Origin: Zygnema cylindricum
Taxonomy: Eukaryota > Streptophyta > Zygnematophyceae > Zygnematales > Zygnemataceae
Assembly: GCA_037447655.1 (NCBI GenBank)
Contig: JBBHKE010003115.1
Location: 188,001 to 248,000 of the forward strand
Length of the DNA: 60,000 bases
Direction: 5' to 3'
The notes under the pieces were generated by a model that searched no databases, was not told where the DNA came from, and worked only from the letters and a program-made list of their open reading frames with translations. Shown piece by piece: positions 19,962-30,551 of this stretch. Numbering within the stretch: the stretch's first letter is position 1; each line of letters begins with the position of its first letter. Both the position numbers and the translations under genes were made by a program.

Positions 19962-21060
19962 GCTGTGGGAAAGATCAGGTAGGTAGCAAGGGGCACAATT
20001 TTTTGGAATGCTCTCGCAAAGTTCGCGTGTCGGCCCCTTGTAAGCTCAATAACCTATTGGGGTCGATTTTCATAATCCTCAAAATGTGAGGTGAAACATC
20101 CGTGTCTAGTGTGTCAAATGTTTGTCGTCGCAAATAAACGAAATCTCCCACCCGGAATGGTTTCTGCTGTGGACGGTACCTGCCACTAGGAGTTGTTCAA
20201 CCGTAAGGAGTCGCGATGTTGGGCAATCTGTAAATTTTCAAAGGCCATGGACATTTCCCTAGCAAAAAGCAATGCTCAGCTGGTTAGTTTTTCAAAAAAA
20301 AGAGAATCAGACATAAGAGGTAGAGGTAAGCTAGCGGCTTTCTATACATTCCTACCTAGTAATGGTTTTCGACCAAACAACACATAATAGGGGCTGAAAC
20401 TTGCCAGGCTAGCCTGTATAGACATGCTATAACCCAAGACGATATATAATGATTCATCCCATACCGTAACCTGTTTTTCTGAGCAATGTTTACGCAAAAC
20501 ACGCTTAAAGGTTTGTACAGCTCTCTCTGCCAATCCATCTGCTTGAGGATAATCTCCACTCGTCCGTCGGTAATCAATTAACGCCTCGTCCAACATCTCT
20601 TGAAATTTGCCGCGGAACTCGGTTCCTTGATCGGTAAGTACTTCTACTGGGGCTCCGTATCAAAGGAGCACATGCTCTTTGAAAGCTACGGTGGTGAGTT
20701 TGGCAGCTTTCTGCAAATGGCCACAACTTCCACCCATTTGCTGAAATTTTCGATCATAAGCATAATGTATTGCTTGCCCCTTCGAGAAATTGGAAAGGGA
20801 CCTGCCAAGTCACACGACCATTTGTAGAAGAGCCCTCGAATAGGCAAGGGTTGAATGGTGGTTTGCCGGTTAGAAAACGAGGTTCATAGCCGGTCACATG
20901 TGCTGCATTCCTGCAACACAGCCGCCACATCAGCCTGCATTGTGGACCACCAATACCATGCCTGTACCAAACTCAAAGTCCCTTTGGTGCCATAGTGTCC
21001 AAGGTCAGTATGAATTTGGTTGATAAGTGATAGTCGTTATGTCGGCCGATGAACATGCCG
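19962..21060 (-). pseudogene. Ty3/gypsy integrase (degenerate)
   Basis: Minus-strand translation gives the zinc-binding HHCC part (HTDLGHYGT ... MQADVAAVLQECSTCDRL), then a core-like stretch (RGLFYKWSCDLAGPFPISRR), ADGLAERAVQTFKRVLRKH, and a C-terminal segment (FRVGDFVYLRRQTFDT ... QGADTRTLREHSKKLCP). Several stops and frameshifts break it, so it cannot make an active enzyme. The order on the minus strand is RT, RNase H, integrase, PHD, LTR, as in Ty3/gypsy elements. Confidence 0.8.
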
Positions 21061-21731
21061 ATGACTTTCATCTGCGAGAAGACGAATGAGTGAGCCCCCT
21101 ATCCACAAGTAACTTTGAGCTCTGTTCCTCACGCGCTCCTCTTCCCCAAGGAGGGTGCCCGCTCAAAAGACTAAGTGGACAAAAAGAGGATCAAAGCGTT
21201 GTCCCGCCATGGTTCGTGTTCAGTTTTGAGATTCGTGGGAGAGGAAAAGCTGTAAATCAGGTGTTCTCCGGCTGATAGGGATGCAGCTTGCTTGCCATCG
21301 AAATCCTGTCGTACACCATTATCACTGAAATTGGGCAAAGGGTTCTTGGAGAGATCGTCGGCATTCAAAATGAGGAGCCTGGGTCGATGGATAATTCCTA
21401 TATCATATCCATGTAAAATAAGAGCCCCAAGGGCTAACTTGCCAGACAGCTTGTCATTAGTTATAAGCCAATGCAACAGTTGGTGGTCAGTAAGAAGGGT
21501 GAACGACTTGCCATAGAGATAATGTCAAAAATTTACAATACCCCAAACTGCGGCAAGACATTCTCCCTCGTAGCTACTGTAATTCGATTCTGCCTGATTG
21601 TTGCTTCGACTGGCATAGGCCACCACATATTCCTCACCTGTGAATTTACGTTGGGTTAGGATAGCTGGAATACCGGGCTTACCAAAGTCTGTCTATAGGC
21701 AAAATGGTAACTTATGATTTGGAGGACGAGG
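21061..21731 (-). pseudogene. Ty3/gypsy RNase H (degenerate)
   Basis: Contains [20 protein letters not shown] and [14 protein letters not shown], then a frameshift to LLTDHQLLHWLITNDKLSGK and GYDIGIIHRPRLLILNADDL. These are the usual RNase H and connection motifs of gypsy pol. The frame to the RT at 22741 is interrupted by the solo LTR at 21732-22740. Confidence 0.85.
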
Positions 21732-22740
21732 TGAAACTCTGAGACCTACATAAGTCCTCAGAGTGGACAGCTTCCAAGAAGTCTCTAGGATAACCCTGAC
21801 CCTTTTGTGTTTCAGCAAAAATAACTGCCACCCTGGCAGACTATAACTCTGACCAACTTCACCCTTGTGAAGGAAAGACTCCCATGAGTCGATAGCAAAA
21901 AGAATCCTTGAGCAGTAAGTTATGGAGGGTCAAAGTTGACCTTTTGTATAGAAGCTCTCTGGGAGAGAGGGTCCTATCTTCCAATTTTTCCAAGTCCTAT
22001 CTCTCTCACAGTCTCTATCTACTGATGTACGGAGCCAATCAGATTGCAATTCTGTACACAAAAGTACAACTGTCGGTGTACTTTCTGTACGAACATTGTA
22101 CGACATGGCCTAAATGTCGACACGTGGTATATCCGGATTCGCTCCCTTAATCCTCGGAGATGCCGCGATCTAATGTCATTCCGCCACGTGTCATCCGATG
22201 TTGCTATGATAAAAAATCGCCGAAATTCTCTTCCGCGATCTCGACGATTAATTTCGGCCGTCTGATTAAATTCACATTTAATCATAGCCGTAATAAATAA
22301 ATGTGCAGAATTTATTTCTTAACCGTACTGTAATCTGTACTTTTATATTACTGGATCTATGTCTCCCCTAAAACTATTTCAGTTAAATGAACTATCCTAC
22401 GTATAATTGTTTAATTAATTATCAAACCATATAATACTTAACACTGATACTAGACTTAACTGCTAAGGCTACCGGCTACCGGTAGTCTGCCGATCGGTAG
22501 GTACCAGGATTAATTCCTGTGGGCGGTACATACATTTTAGTAAATAAACCCCTAACTAATATATTTTTCCCGTAAACCTCTGGATAGCCTAGGTAGCCAT
22601 GGCTTTAGCTCCCTCTCCAATTTCTCAGTGACTGCGACAAGTTTGAGAGTTGGAGAGAGAAGTTAGAGGTAGACTGCCTCGGCTTCTTCTTATTTCTATT
22701 CAGACCTAGAAAATACTTTTAAAAACCATTAATTTCTACC
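21732..22740 (-). mobile_element. Solo copia LTR, family B, inside gypsy RT/RNase H
   Basis: Reverse-oriented LTR, GTAGAAATTAATGG... to ...CTCAGAGTTTCA (the first TG is mutated). The 5-bp flanks match 4 of 5 (CGAGG/TGAGG). It shares all modules of the intact plus-strand copy at 51350-52374: antisense tRNA-like block (about 22462-22530 on +), GTAC cluster (about 22057-22105), CTATACAAAAGG TATA-like box (about 21945) and R-U5 hairpins. Confidence 0.85.
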
Positions 22741-23691
22741 TGAGGAATGGGGGCAGTGGACAGCGCGTCCTTTAATCCTTGGAAAGCTTCTATCTGAGCT
22801 GGTCCCCAAGAGAACGGAACCAATTTTTTTAAAAGTTCATTAAATGGAGATGCAAGTGTACTGAAACTAGGAACAAACCTACCGTAATAATTAGCCAACC
22901 CTAGAAATGCGCGCAGGCTGGTCAGATCAGTTGGGGCTGTTAGTTTACTAATGGATTCCACCTTGACCTCTAGTGGAGTAATCATTGCTGAGGAAATGAA
23001 ATGCCCCAGATAAGGTACCCCTTCGGCACTGAAGGTGCTTTTGGCACGATGGCATTTAAGGTTTACTTTCTTTAATTCCTTCAAAACCCACTATATATGC
23101 GCTGCATGTTCAACTATAGTGGCTGAAGCAATGATTTAATTGTCGATGTAGCAACGGGCAAACTTACATCCCCTGAAGACTGAGTCCATGGCCTTTTGAA
23201 ATACTACTGGTGCATTTCTCAGTCCAAAGGGCATAACCGCCATTCCCAACGACCATCACTACCCCAAAATACAGTCTTGTGTCGATCTTTTTCCTCTATT
23301 TGGATTTGATTAAATCCTTGTCGCAGATCTAAGATGCTGAAATATTTAGCACTCCCGACGTGATCAAAAATATCCTCGGCCAACGGCATGGGATGTCGAT
23401 CTTGGATTGTACGTGAATTCTGTTCGCGAAAGTCCCCATATATACGAGATTATGTAAAATTCCCCTTCGCATTTTTTTTACGAGGCATGACGGTGGGAGC
23501 CGCAAAGGTGGAACCAGACCTATAAATCAGACCTGCCTCCTCTAATTCTGCGCATCGTTTGTCCACGAATACCCATTCAATTTCTGATAGACGATGCTTA
23601 GGTTTAAATATGGGTCAGCCATCCACTAAGTCAATGGGCATTCTATAGGTGGTGTGCCGACCTAAGTCTTTCATAGTGAAAGCGAACGCGT
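22741..23691 (-). pseudogene. Ty3/gypsy reverse transcriptase, C-terminal part
   Basis: Motifs on the minus strand: AEGVPYLGHFIS, LTSLRAFLGLANYYGRFVPS, FSTLASPFNELLKK, and further upstream DRHPMPLAEDIFDHVGSAKY, FSILDLRQGFNQIQIEEKDR and WRLCPL. The catalytic YxDD reads YIDN followed by a stop, so it is dead. The frame continues across the LTR A insertion (TSD CGCGT) to 24789 and beyond. Confidence 0.85.
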
Positions 23692-24788
23692 TGAAATTCT
23701 ATGGGCTCCATTGCCCATAGAATTCGCAGATCCAAAGAAGCTAATCTAGATAGTGCTGACTCCAAGTTGATATAAACCCGAATGAATAATCCCTTGACAA
23801 CCAGAACCCCAATAAAGCTTCACCTCTGTGAAGAGAAGACCTTCTATGTGCTCAGTTCCACCATAGAATGCAAAGCTTGAATATGTGTTTTGGACAATAT
23901 TCCCCACTTTGAATTTCCCACTGAATAAGTGCCACCCTGGCACGAAAAGACTCTTACCGACTACACCCTTGTGTAGCTTGGACTCCCTTGAGTCCGCAGC
24001 AAAAAGAATCACTGAATTTGCTCACCCGAGCATTAAGTTATGGCTGGTCAAAGATGACCTTTATAGTTACAAGCTCTCTTAGAGTGAGGTACCTAAATAT
24101 TACTAAGTCTCGGTCTGCCTACTCACGACTACCTACTACTAAACCCTAGTCCAAAAGGAACACTATATAGTACAAGAAGGTACGATGGGCGATGTACTTA
24201 TTGTACAGCCATTGTACGACATGGTCTACAAGGTGACATTTGCCAAATCGGGAGCCATGGTTCCTCCTCCCAACTTCTCCGAAATCAAATAATGTGGCGC
24301 CATGTGGCAACGCGTGAGGCTATCCCCAAAGGCCGTCGAAAGCTTATTGTGGGTGGCGGCTGTAATGGTGGGCGTCCGATCAGTTGTATTTATACGGCTT
24401 CAATTCGCTTCCATGCATGAATTGATTAATGCGCGTTTTTGTTAGTCTGCTGCGAATTAGTGTTTTAGATCAATAGTTATAAATGGGTGAAACATACCAA
24501 GTGTATCGTTTTGTTAGTGCCTTAATGGATAAGGTGTAGGTCTACATAGTAATATGCAGACCCTAGTTCAAATCCGGCCCAGAAGCACTATTTTACAATA
24601 ACTAGTAAAATACCTTCTAATTTATTCTGTCTCCTTCTAAATGACGCAGCAACCATGGCGTGCCTTTGGTCCTCTCTTTCTCTCTCTTTACATTCTAACT
24701 TAAATATGGAAGTGAACTATTAATTACCTTTTTCCAACACTCTATTTCTTTTTTTAATTAAGACCTAGAAAATACATAAATTTCAACA
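23692..24788 (-). mobile_element. Solo copia LTR, family A, full length (1097 bp)
   Basis: Begins TGTTGAAATTTATGTATTTT (at 24788) and ends AGAATTTCA (at 23692), flanked by a perfect 5-bp duplication CGCGT (23687-23691 and 24789-24793). An antisense tRNA-Arg-like block lies at about 24517-24590 on the plus strand. Five GTAC cores lie within 24165-24220. The ATAAAGG TATA-like box is near 24060. The terminal U5 hairpin at 23695-23724 has a perfect 12-bp stem (AATTCTATGGGC / GCCCATAGAATT) around a 6-nt loop. Confidence 0.9.
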
Positions 24789-25646
24789 CGCGTCTCTATG
24801 TCGGTTTATGACTCCATCTAGTGTTGTGTTCAGTTTTTGTTAGTTCGGTTCCGAATTTCCATGCCAGTTTTTCAGGCGTGTTAATGGGCATGGCTTCCAT
24901 GGCTTGTGCAAATGCAAGATGTTCATCTGCTATTAAGTAGTGACCCAACTCATACTCGACTGGCAGCTGATGCAAACAATTTAATGCGTGATGCCAACTT
25001 ATAGACGGGAATGCATCAGTCTAGTGTGGGGATACCTGTGCTGGTGTCTGAGACCTAGCGGCTGTGTATGCTGGGGGAGACCAACCCATATGACTAGGGA
25101 CCAAAAATATCATAAATGGTGTGAGCTGTGTCAGACTTAGCAGATAAAAGAAAGAGTGAAAGTTGAAAAGTTGTACCCCTAAGAGAAGGTGCGAACTTAG
25201 ATGTTGTGTGTCTAAATGGTGTATGCCCCCCCAAGCTGATTGAGACAGATTTTTCTATACGTATCGACCGGCTGCAAACCCCATGCCTTAGACGAATGAC
25301 AATGATTGAGGATCCATGACTCGACCAAGTAAGGTGCAACGTTGCCGCTTGGTGAGTCTGGGAGCGGAAGTAGTTTCCGGAATGAAATGTAAAAGGTGTT
25401 CTTGTTCTGAAGCAGTAAGTTCTTCTAAGCTGCTTGTACAAGTATTCTGAAGCATGCCCAGTCCGTTATGTGAATATGCGTGAGAGTGTGGGTATGCAAC
25501 TAGTGTAGGCAGTGCACGTAGTGGCTCGCTCGGCATGTTAAGACCAAATGTCGGAGGATAGTCTATCTAGATACATGTGTAGACCCTATAGAATGGAAGG
25601 AGTGCATCCTGAATGGAAAGGTTAGGTGGTCGAACAACGAGGTTAG
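24789..25646 (-). pseudogene. Ty3/gypsy N-terminal RT and upstream region
   Basis: Next to the LTR the minus strand continues the RT approach (..MPINTPEKLAWKFGTELTKT). Farther upstream (25000-25646) reading frames are broken and I recognise no protease or gag motif, though position suggests decayed upstream pol or gag. Confidence 0.5.
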
Positions 25647-26681
25647 TGTAACTTTGAGACCTCCATAGGTCCTCTGAGTAGGCAGCTCACACGAAACCTC
25701 TAGGATAACCCTGACCCCTTTGTGTTTCAACAAGAATAACTATCACCCTGGCAAACAACAACCCTGACCACTTTCACCCTAGTGAAGGCAAGACTCCCGT
25801 GAGTCGATAGCAAAAAGAATCTAAGAATTTGCTCCCTTGAGCAGTAAGTTATGAAGGGTCAAAGTTGACCTTTTGTACAAAAGCTCTCTAGGAGAGAGTG
25901 TCCAATCTATGGAAATTTTCTGAGTCCTATGTCTCTCTAAAACTCTATCTACTGAAGTACGACACCAATAATCATACTGTATCGTACAGAAAGGTACAGG
26001 TGTCAGTGTACTTTCTGTACGGCCATTGTACGACATGGCCAATAAGTCGACACATGTCATTTTTTAATTCGATCCTCAAATCCCTGGCGATGCCGTATTC
26101 CAATATGGTTGTGCCACGTGTCATTCGATGTGACGTTGACCGCAAACCGCCGAAAAACTATTCCACGATCTCGGCATGCTTCGCGGCCGTCTGATTAAAA
26201 CGGATTTCAATCGTAGCCGTCATAAATAATTGCGTGATAATTGTTTCGCCATCGAAACAAATTGCGCGATTTCCCTCTCAAATATTTCGTACGCCGTATA
26301 TTACAAACCGTTTCTATGTCCAAATATCCTGTTAAATGAAATAGCCTACGTGTAGAGATTTATATATTTATCAAACCCTATATCGTATAACTTTGATTCT
26401 AGTCTAATTGGCTAAGGCTACTGGCTAGAGGCAGCTTTGACGGACGGTAGGTACCAGATTCAAATCTTGGGTCTGTCAATAACTATTTTGGTAAATCTAC
26501 CAATCTAAAGTCTGTCCCCATCTGGATAGCATAGGCGTCCATGGCTCTATCTCCCTCTCCAACTTTCAGTGACTACGACAAGTGTGGGAGTTGGAGAGAG
26601 GAGTTAGAGGCAGACTTCCTTTGCTTCTTTCTTGTATTTTACACAACCTAGAAAATACTAAAATAGCCTATAATTTCTACA
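25647..26681 (-). mobile_element. Copia LTR, family B, left copy beside element C
   Basis: TGTAGAAATTATAGG (at 26681) to CAAAGTTACA (at 25647). It contains the antisense tRNA-like block (about 26403-26480, B-box-like GATTCAAATCT), the GTAC cluster (25955-26035), ACGTG box (CCACGTGTCA at about 26114) and R-U5 hairpins. It occupies the 3' LTR position of element C, but the bases beyond its start are a plus-strand integrase fragment, not a polypurine tract. Confidence 0.8.
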
Positions 26682-26763
26682 GTCCACACAGATATATGAG
26701 ACTTGCAATTGTACATTCGGTTGGAGGGAAGAGGTTTATGTTAACAATAACCGATGACTTAAC
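26682..26763 (+). pseudogene. Copia integrase fragment (82 bp) wedged between LTR and element C
   Basis: Reads VHTDI then, after a frameshift, VGGKRFMLTITDD on the plus strand. It is nearly identical to 32551-32632, which flanks the other LTR B copy. Confidence 0.75.
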
Positions 26764-29280
26764 CGGACGGGTACAATTCATGAAATATATATTGCTGCCC
26801 ACTACTTGTCTATAAGGGATAGTCTGCATAATTTTTTTCTCTTCCAGGCCTACCTCATCATCTAGGATTATAACTCCATCTTCCACACTCCCCTCACTTC
26901 CCTTCTTTAATTCCATAAGAGTGGTACGACTATTAGCCTTATCCATTTGTAATTTTTCTAACATATTTCCAATGGCCTCCTTTTGAGTTAATCTTATTAT
27001 TTTCCTATCTTTGTCTCTCTCTACCTGAATTCCCAAAATATACCTTGCTTCTCCCATATCCTTCATTTCAAATCTTCCTTTTAGATCATTTTTAAACTTA
27101 TTTATTTTATCCATAAATTTGTTTAAAACAAGCAAATCATCAACATAAGTTGCAATAAAAATAATTCCTTCCTCGTCCTCAAACAAATAAATTGATTGAT
27201 TTGAGCTGATCCGAATATATCCAGAACCTATAAGAAACTCATCGAGCTTATTGTTTTATCGCCTGGGCGCTTGTTTCAGCCCATACAAAGATTTGATCAA
27301 TCAGCATACCTTGCTTTCCTCCCCTTGCTCCACAAATCCTTCGGGTTGTCGCATAAAAATTTCCTATTCCAATTCTCTATGTAGAAAGGCCGTCTTGATG
27401 TCCATCTGATGCACTTCCATATCGTCTGCTGCTTCTATATTGAAAAGTATCCGAACTGAAAGAAACCTGACGTCCGGAGCAAAAGTCTCCTCGTAGTCAA
27501 TTTCTTCCTTCTGGGTATATCCCTTCGCCACTAACCGAGCCTTGTAGCGCTCAATGGTGGTATCCGGGTTGAGTTTCAACTTAAATACCCACTTACACCC
27601 AATTTGCTTCATGTCAGGAGGACAATCTATCAATTCCCATGTATCGGCAACCATAATTGTGGCCATCTCCTCATTAATGGTTGTCTTCCACCGGTTTCTC
27701 TCAAGATAAGACATTGCCTTATTGTAAGTTCGAGGTTCATCGGGGTGAGAGAGTTTGGTTACCTTATTGTTGACTTGCCTCTCTTGCAGTATTTTGCTGC
27801 GTCTTCTTCCTCCCTCAAACTTGGTTGCCGGAATAGATGGCTCTCTTGAATTCTTCCGAACAGTTTCTACTTCTCCCCTATCCCTTGCTTCAGAGTCGAT
27901 TTCCACCACGTCTTCCGCTTCGGTTAGAGTTAATACTAGGGGTTTCACATTTGGGTCCTTCTCAATTTGATTTGTGCCTGCAAGATCATCATCTTCTTGA
28001 AGTTCTGGATAGTTAGGAAGCTCAAAGTCATCAGAATTTTCTGACTCAAATCTGATTTTGACTGTCTTTGTATGCTTAAAGGGATCTATATATTTTCCTT
28101 CATCCATAACCACTAGATGATTCAATATGATAATATCCTCTCTTTTGAGATCATAGACTCTATATCCTTTTACATCTTCATCATATCCTAGTAGATATCC
28201 TGGTTTTCCTTTTGGATCTAACTTCCAGTTTGACCGATCTGTGTCTAAACTGAACACTTGACTACCGAAAACCTTTAAGTGTGAAATATCTGGTTTTCGG
28301 CCTGTCCATCTCTCATAGGGTGTTTGGCCTTTTACTGCTGAAGTAAGAACTCTATTCTTGAGATAATTTGCACAATTCATTGCTTCGGCCCAAAACTTCT
28401 TTCCTATCTTCTTATCTGACAGCATACTCCTAGCACTATCACTCAGTGTTCTATTTAATCTTTCAGCTACACCATTCTGCTCAGGATTTTCAGGAACTGT
28501 CTTTTGGTGTTGCACTCCATCTTATCTCAGAAAATCCTCAAACTGGTTAGAGGTATACTCTCCACCATTGTCACTCCTAACTCTCTTGATTGAGGTTTCA
28601 TGGAGTTTTTCACTCCATGCTTTATATTGTTTAAAATATTCTTGAGCCTCTGAATTATTTTTCAAAAAATACACCGAGACCAATCATCGATGATAGTCAT
28701 CATAAATCTCTTCCCCCCGGGTGATGGCACTCTGGCTGGACCCCAAATATCTGTGTGTACTAAATCTAGATTCTTTTTTCCTTTAAAGGTGGCAGGTTTT
28801 GGGAAGGGTAACTTGTGTGCTTTACCTTGAGCACATCCACTACAATAACTTAGATTCTCACTCTCACTGAACTGAATTCCTTCCACTACTCCCATCTTTT
28901 TCATCTCTCTTAACTTATCTAGATTCACATGCCCAAGCCTCTTATGCCAAAACATTATATCACGAACAATAGCATAATAAAGTTTCTTCTTTTAATTGCT
29001 TTAAATCAGCCTAAACATCCCTTGGCTACCTTTTTGAGCAGTAAAATAAACTTCCTCCTCAAAACTACCAGTAAATACTCCTTTCCTAGTGCTAGTATCA
29101 AAACCCTTATCATCTAATACAGAGGTAGAGATGAGGTTTTTGTTCAGCTTCGGAATAAACAATACATCAGAGAATGTAACTATGGATATCTTTCCTTCTA
29201 CTAACACTTTTAGATCTACCGATCCTACAACAGTAGTAGTGACTATCCTCCCATCCCCGTACTCTATGGTCAGAATATTT
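26764..29280 (-). pseudogene. Copia element C pol: integrase, RT
   Basis: Minus-strand order: GAG-pre-integrase (SDVLFIPKLNKNLISTSVLD), integrase zinc finger (WHKRLGHVN ... CSGCAQGK), catalytic core with LVHTDIWGP, SDNGGEY and NPEQNGVAERLNRTL, a 383-residue open frame (28515-27364) through the linker (PDEPRTY..) into RT (WVFKLKLNPDTTIERYKARL), then YVDDLLVL and MKDMGEARYILGIQVERD. RT is lost after NCTRP at 26764. Damage is light: stops at about 28525 and 27363, a frame gap at about 28600-28662, and an LTR scrap upstream. Ty1/copia order (integrase before RT) is clear. Confidence 0.9.
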
Positions 29281-29384
29281 GTGTGCCTGGGCGGCGCTTA
29301 TTCAGCGGGAAAGTAGAAGGGGCAAATATTATCCTAGAGGCTTTACATAGGCTGCTCATTCTGTGGGTCAATGGAGACCACAGA
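29281..29384 (+). mobile_element. LTR 3'-end scrap inside the element C protease
   Basis: About 100 bp matching the last part of a copia LTR in plus orientation (TGCCTGGGCGGCGCTTATTC ... CACAGAATTTCA). It includes the terminal hairpin with loop AATGGA. It separates protease motif WIVDSGASMHMC from the rest of pol on the minus strand. No clear target duplication. Confidence 0.65.
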
Positions 29385-30547
29385 ATTTCAACACATGTGC
29401 ATGGATGCACCTGAGTCCACGATCCAACCTGCTTCTCCTTTCAATCCACTGAAAGCACATTTATGCTTTCGTGGAATTTCGACCTCGTTTTTCGCTTCGA
29501 ACTCCTCATCCAATAGGAGTTCATCGTCCTCGTCCTCGGATTCCGCCTCATGTACCTGTGTGTCAGAAGGGCCTTTTTCTTTCCTCTCGGGGGTCCATCG
29601 GTCTGCCCCTCCTTTAATCGCAGCTCGGTTAACTTAGTGCATTCAGCCATATAGTGTCCGGGTTTCTTGCAAAAATGGCACAAACCCTTGGGAGTCCTTG
29701 GTTCGAACTCCTCGCTCTAATTTTTCTGCCCCTCCCCTCGATAATTTCCAACCTGTTTCCTAGAATCATTGTTCCTACAATCGGTCCCAGCTCCCAAAGC
29801 TTGCCCACTCTTTCCTCCTGTTCGGATCTTAATCGTATTCTCCCGAACAAAAATCATCCCTACCACTGAATTCCAAATCCACCTTGAGTCTGCCAAGGCC
29901 TACACACGGTTGACTATGTTCTCGAACTCATCGGGTAACTTCATCAGTAAACCGTTAACCTATTGTTTTTCACTAAATACTTTTCCAACACTCTCTAAGG
30001 AAAGTGTAGCAAGCTCATTGCAAAAGTCCAACATCTTCCCCCCTTTGTATACATACTCCGTAATTTTTTGATCAGCCAACTGTTGTTGTTGAAACGTACC
30101 TCTTCGGTACATCTCTATGTGAGCCACCCAAAGATCGGATGCCCTCTCTACCTGCAAATGGGGAGATGCAAGCCCTTGAGTAAGATGGCGGAGGATGAAG
30201 TGCTTAGCCACCATATTGTTGTAGTCCCAAGTATCAATATCATTCTCCTCTTTCCTCAGAATGGGTGACATGAATGCCGAACCGGTTGCTATTGGTGTGA
30301 CCGTCCCCTTCTCCTTTCCTTTGTCCACCACCTCCCCTTCCTTTGTCTCTTCCGTTGAAGATGTATCTGCATCTCTAGTGAATCTGCCTCTTGTAAACCC
30401 TGGAGGTAACCTAAGACTTGATCGAGGCCTCACCCGTCCACTCACTATTCCCCAAAAACGTTTCTCACATAGAGCTCCAGTCATCATACTTTCCTAGTAT
30501 ATGAAGCCAGCTCCATTGAATATGGGCACCCTATATGGTTGGCCCAT
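29385..30547 (-). pseudogene. Copia element C gag and protease start
   Basis: Gag opens with an ATG at 30547-30545 that lies inside the primer-binding site (MGQPYRVPIFNGAGFIY). It meets TAG at codon 18 and continues in frame as ESMMTGALCEKRFWG... A UBN2-type gag core (WDYNNMVAKHFILRHL .. ELATLSLESV) and a CCHC zinc knuckle (CHFCKKPGHYMAEC) follow, then the aspartic protease motif DSGAS at about 29415. Two more stops lie before the knuckle. Gag coats the element RNA; protease matures the polyprotein. Confidence 0.85.
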
Positions 30548-30550
30548 AAC
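30541..30550 (-). other. Primer-binding site of element C
   Basis: GTTATGGGCC on the minus strand, one base after the LTR end. It is complementary to the anticodon loop and stem of plant tRNA-iMet (GGCCCAUAAC), not to the 3' CCA end. This is the half-tRNA priming mode known from Drosophila copia. Confidence 0.8.
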
Positions 30551-30551
30551 T

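Noticed and set aside
21732-22740. Family B unit as part of the gypsy element itself
   Set aside because: It has its own LTR ends, near-perfect target duplication, and copies elsewhere outside gypsy sequence.
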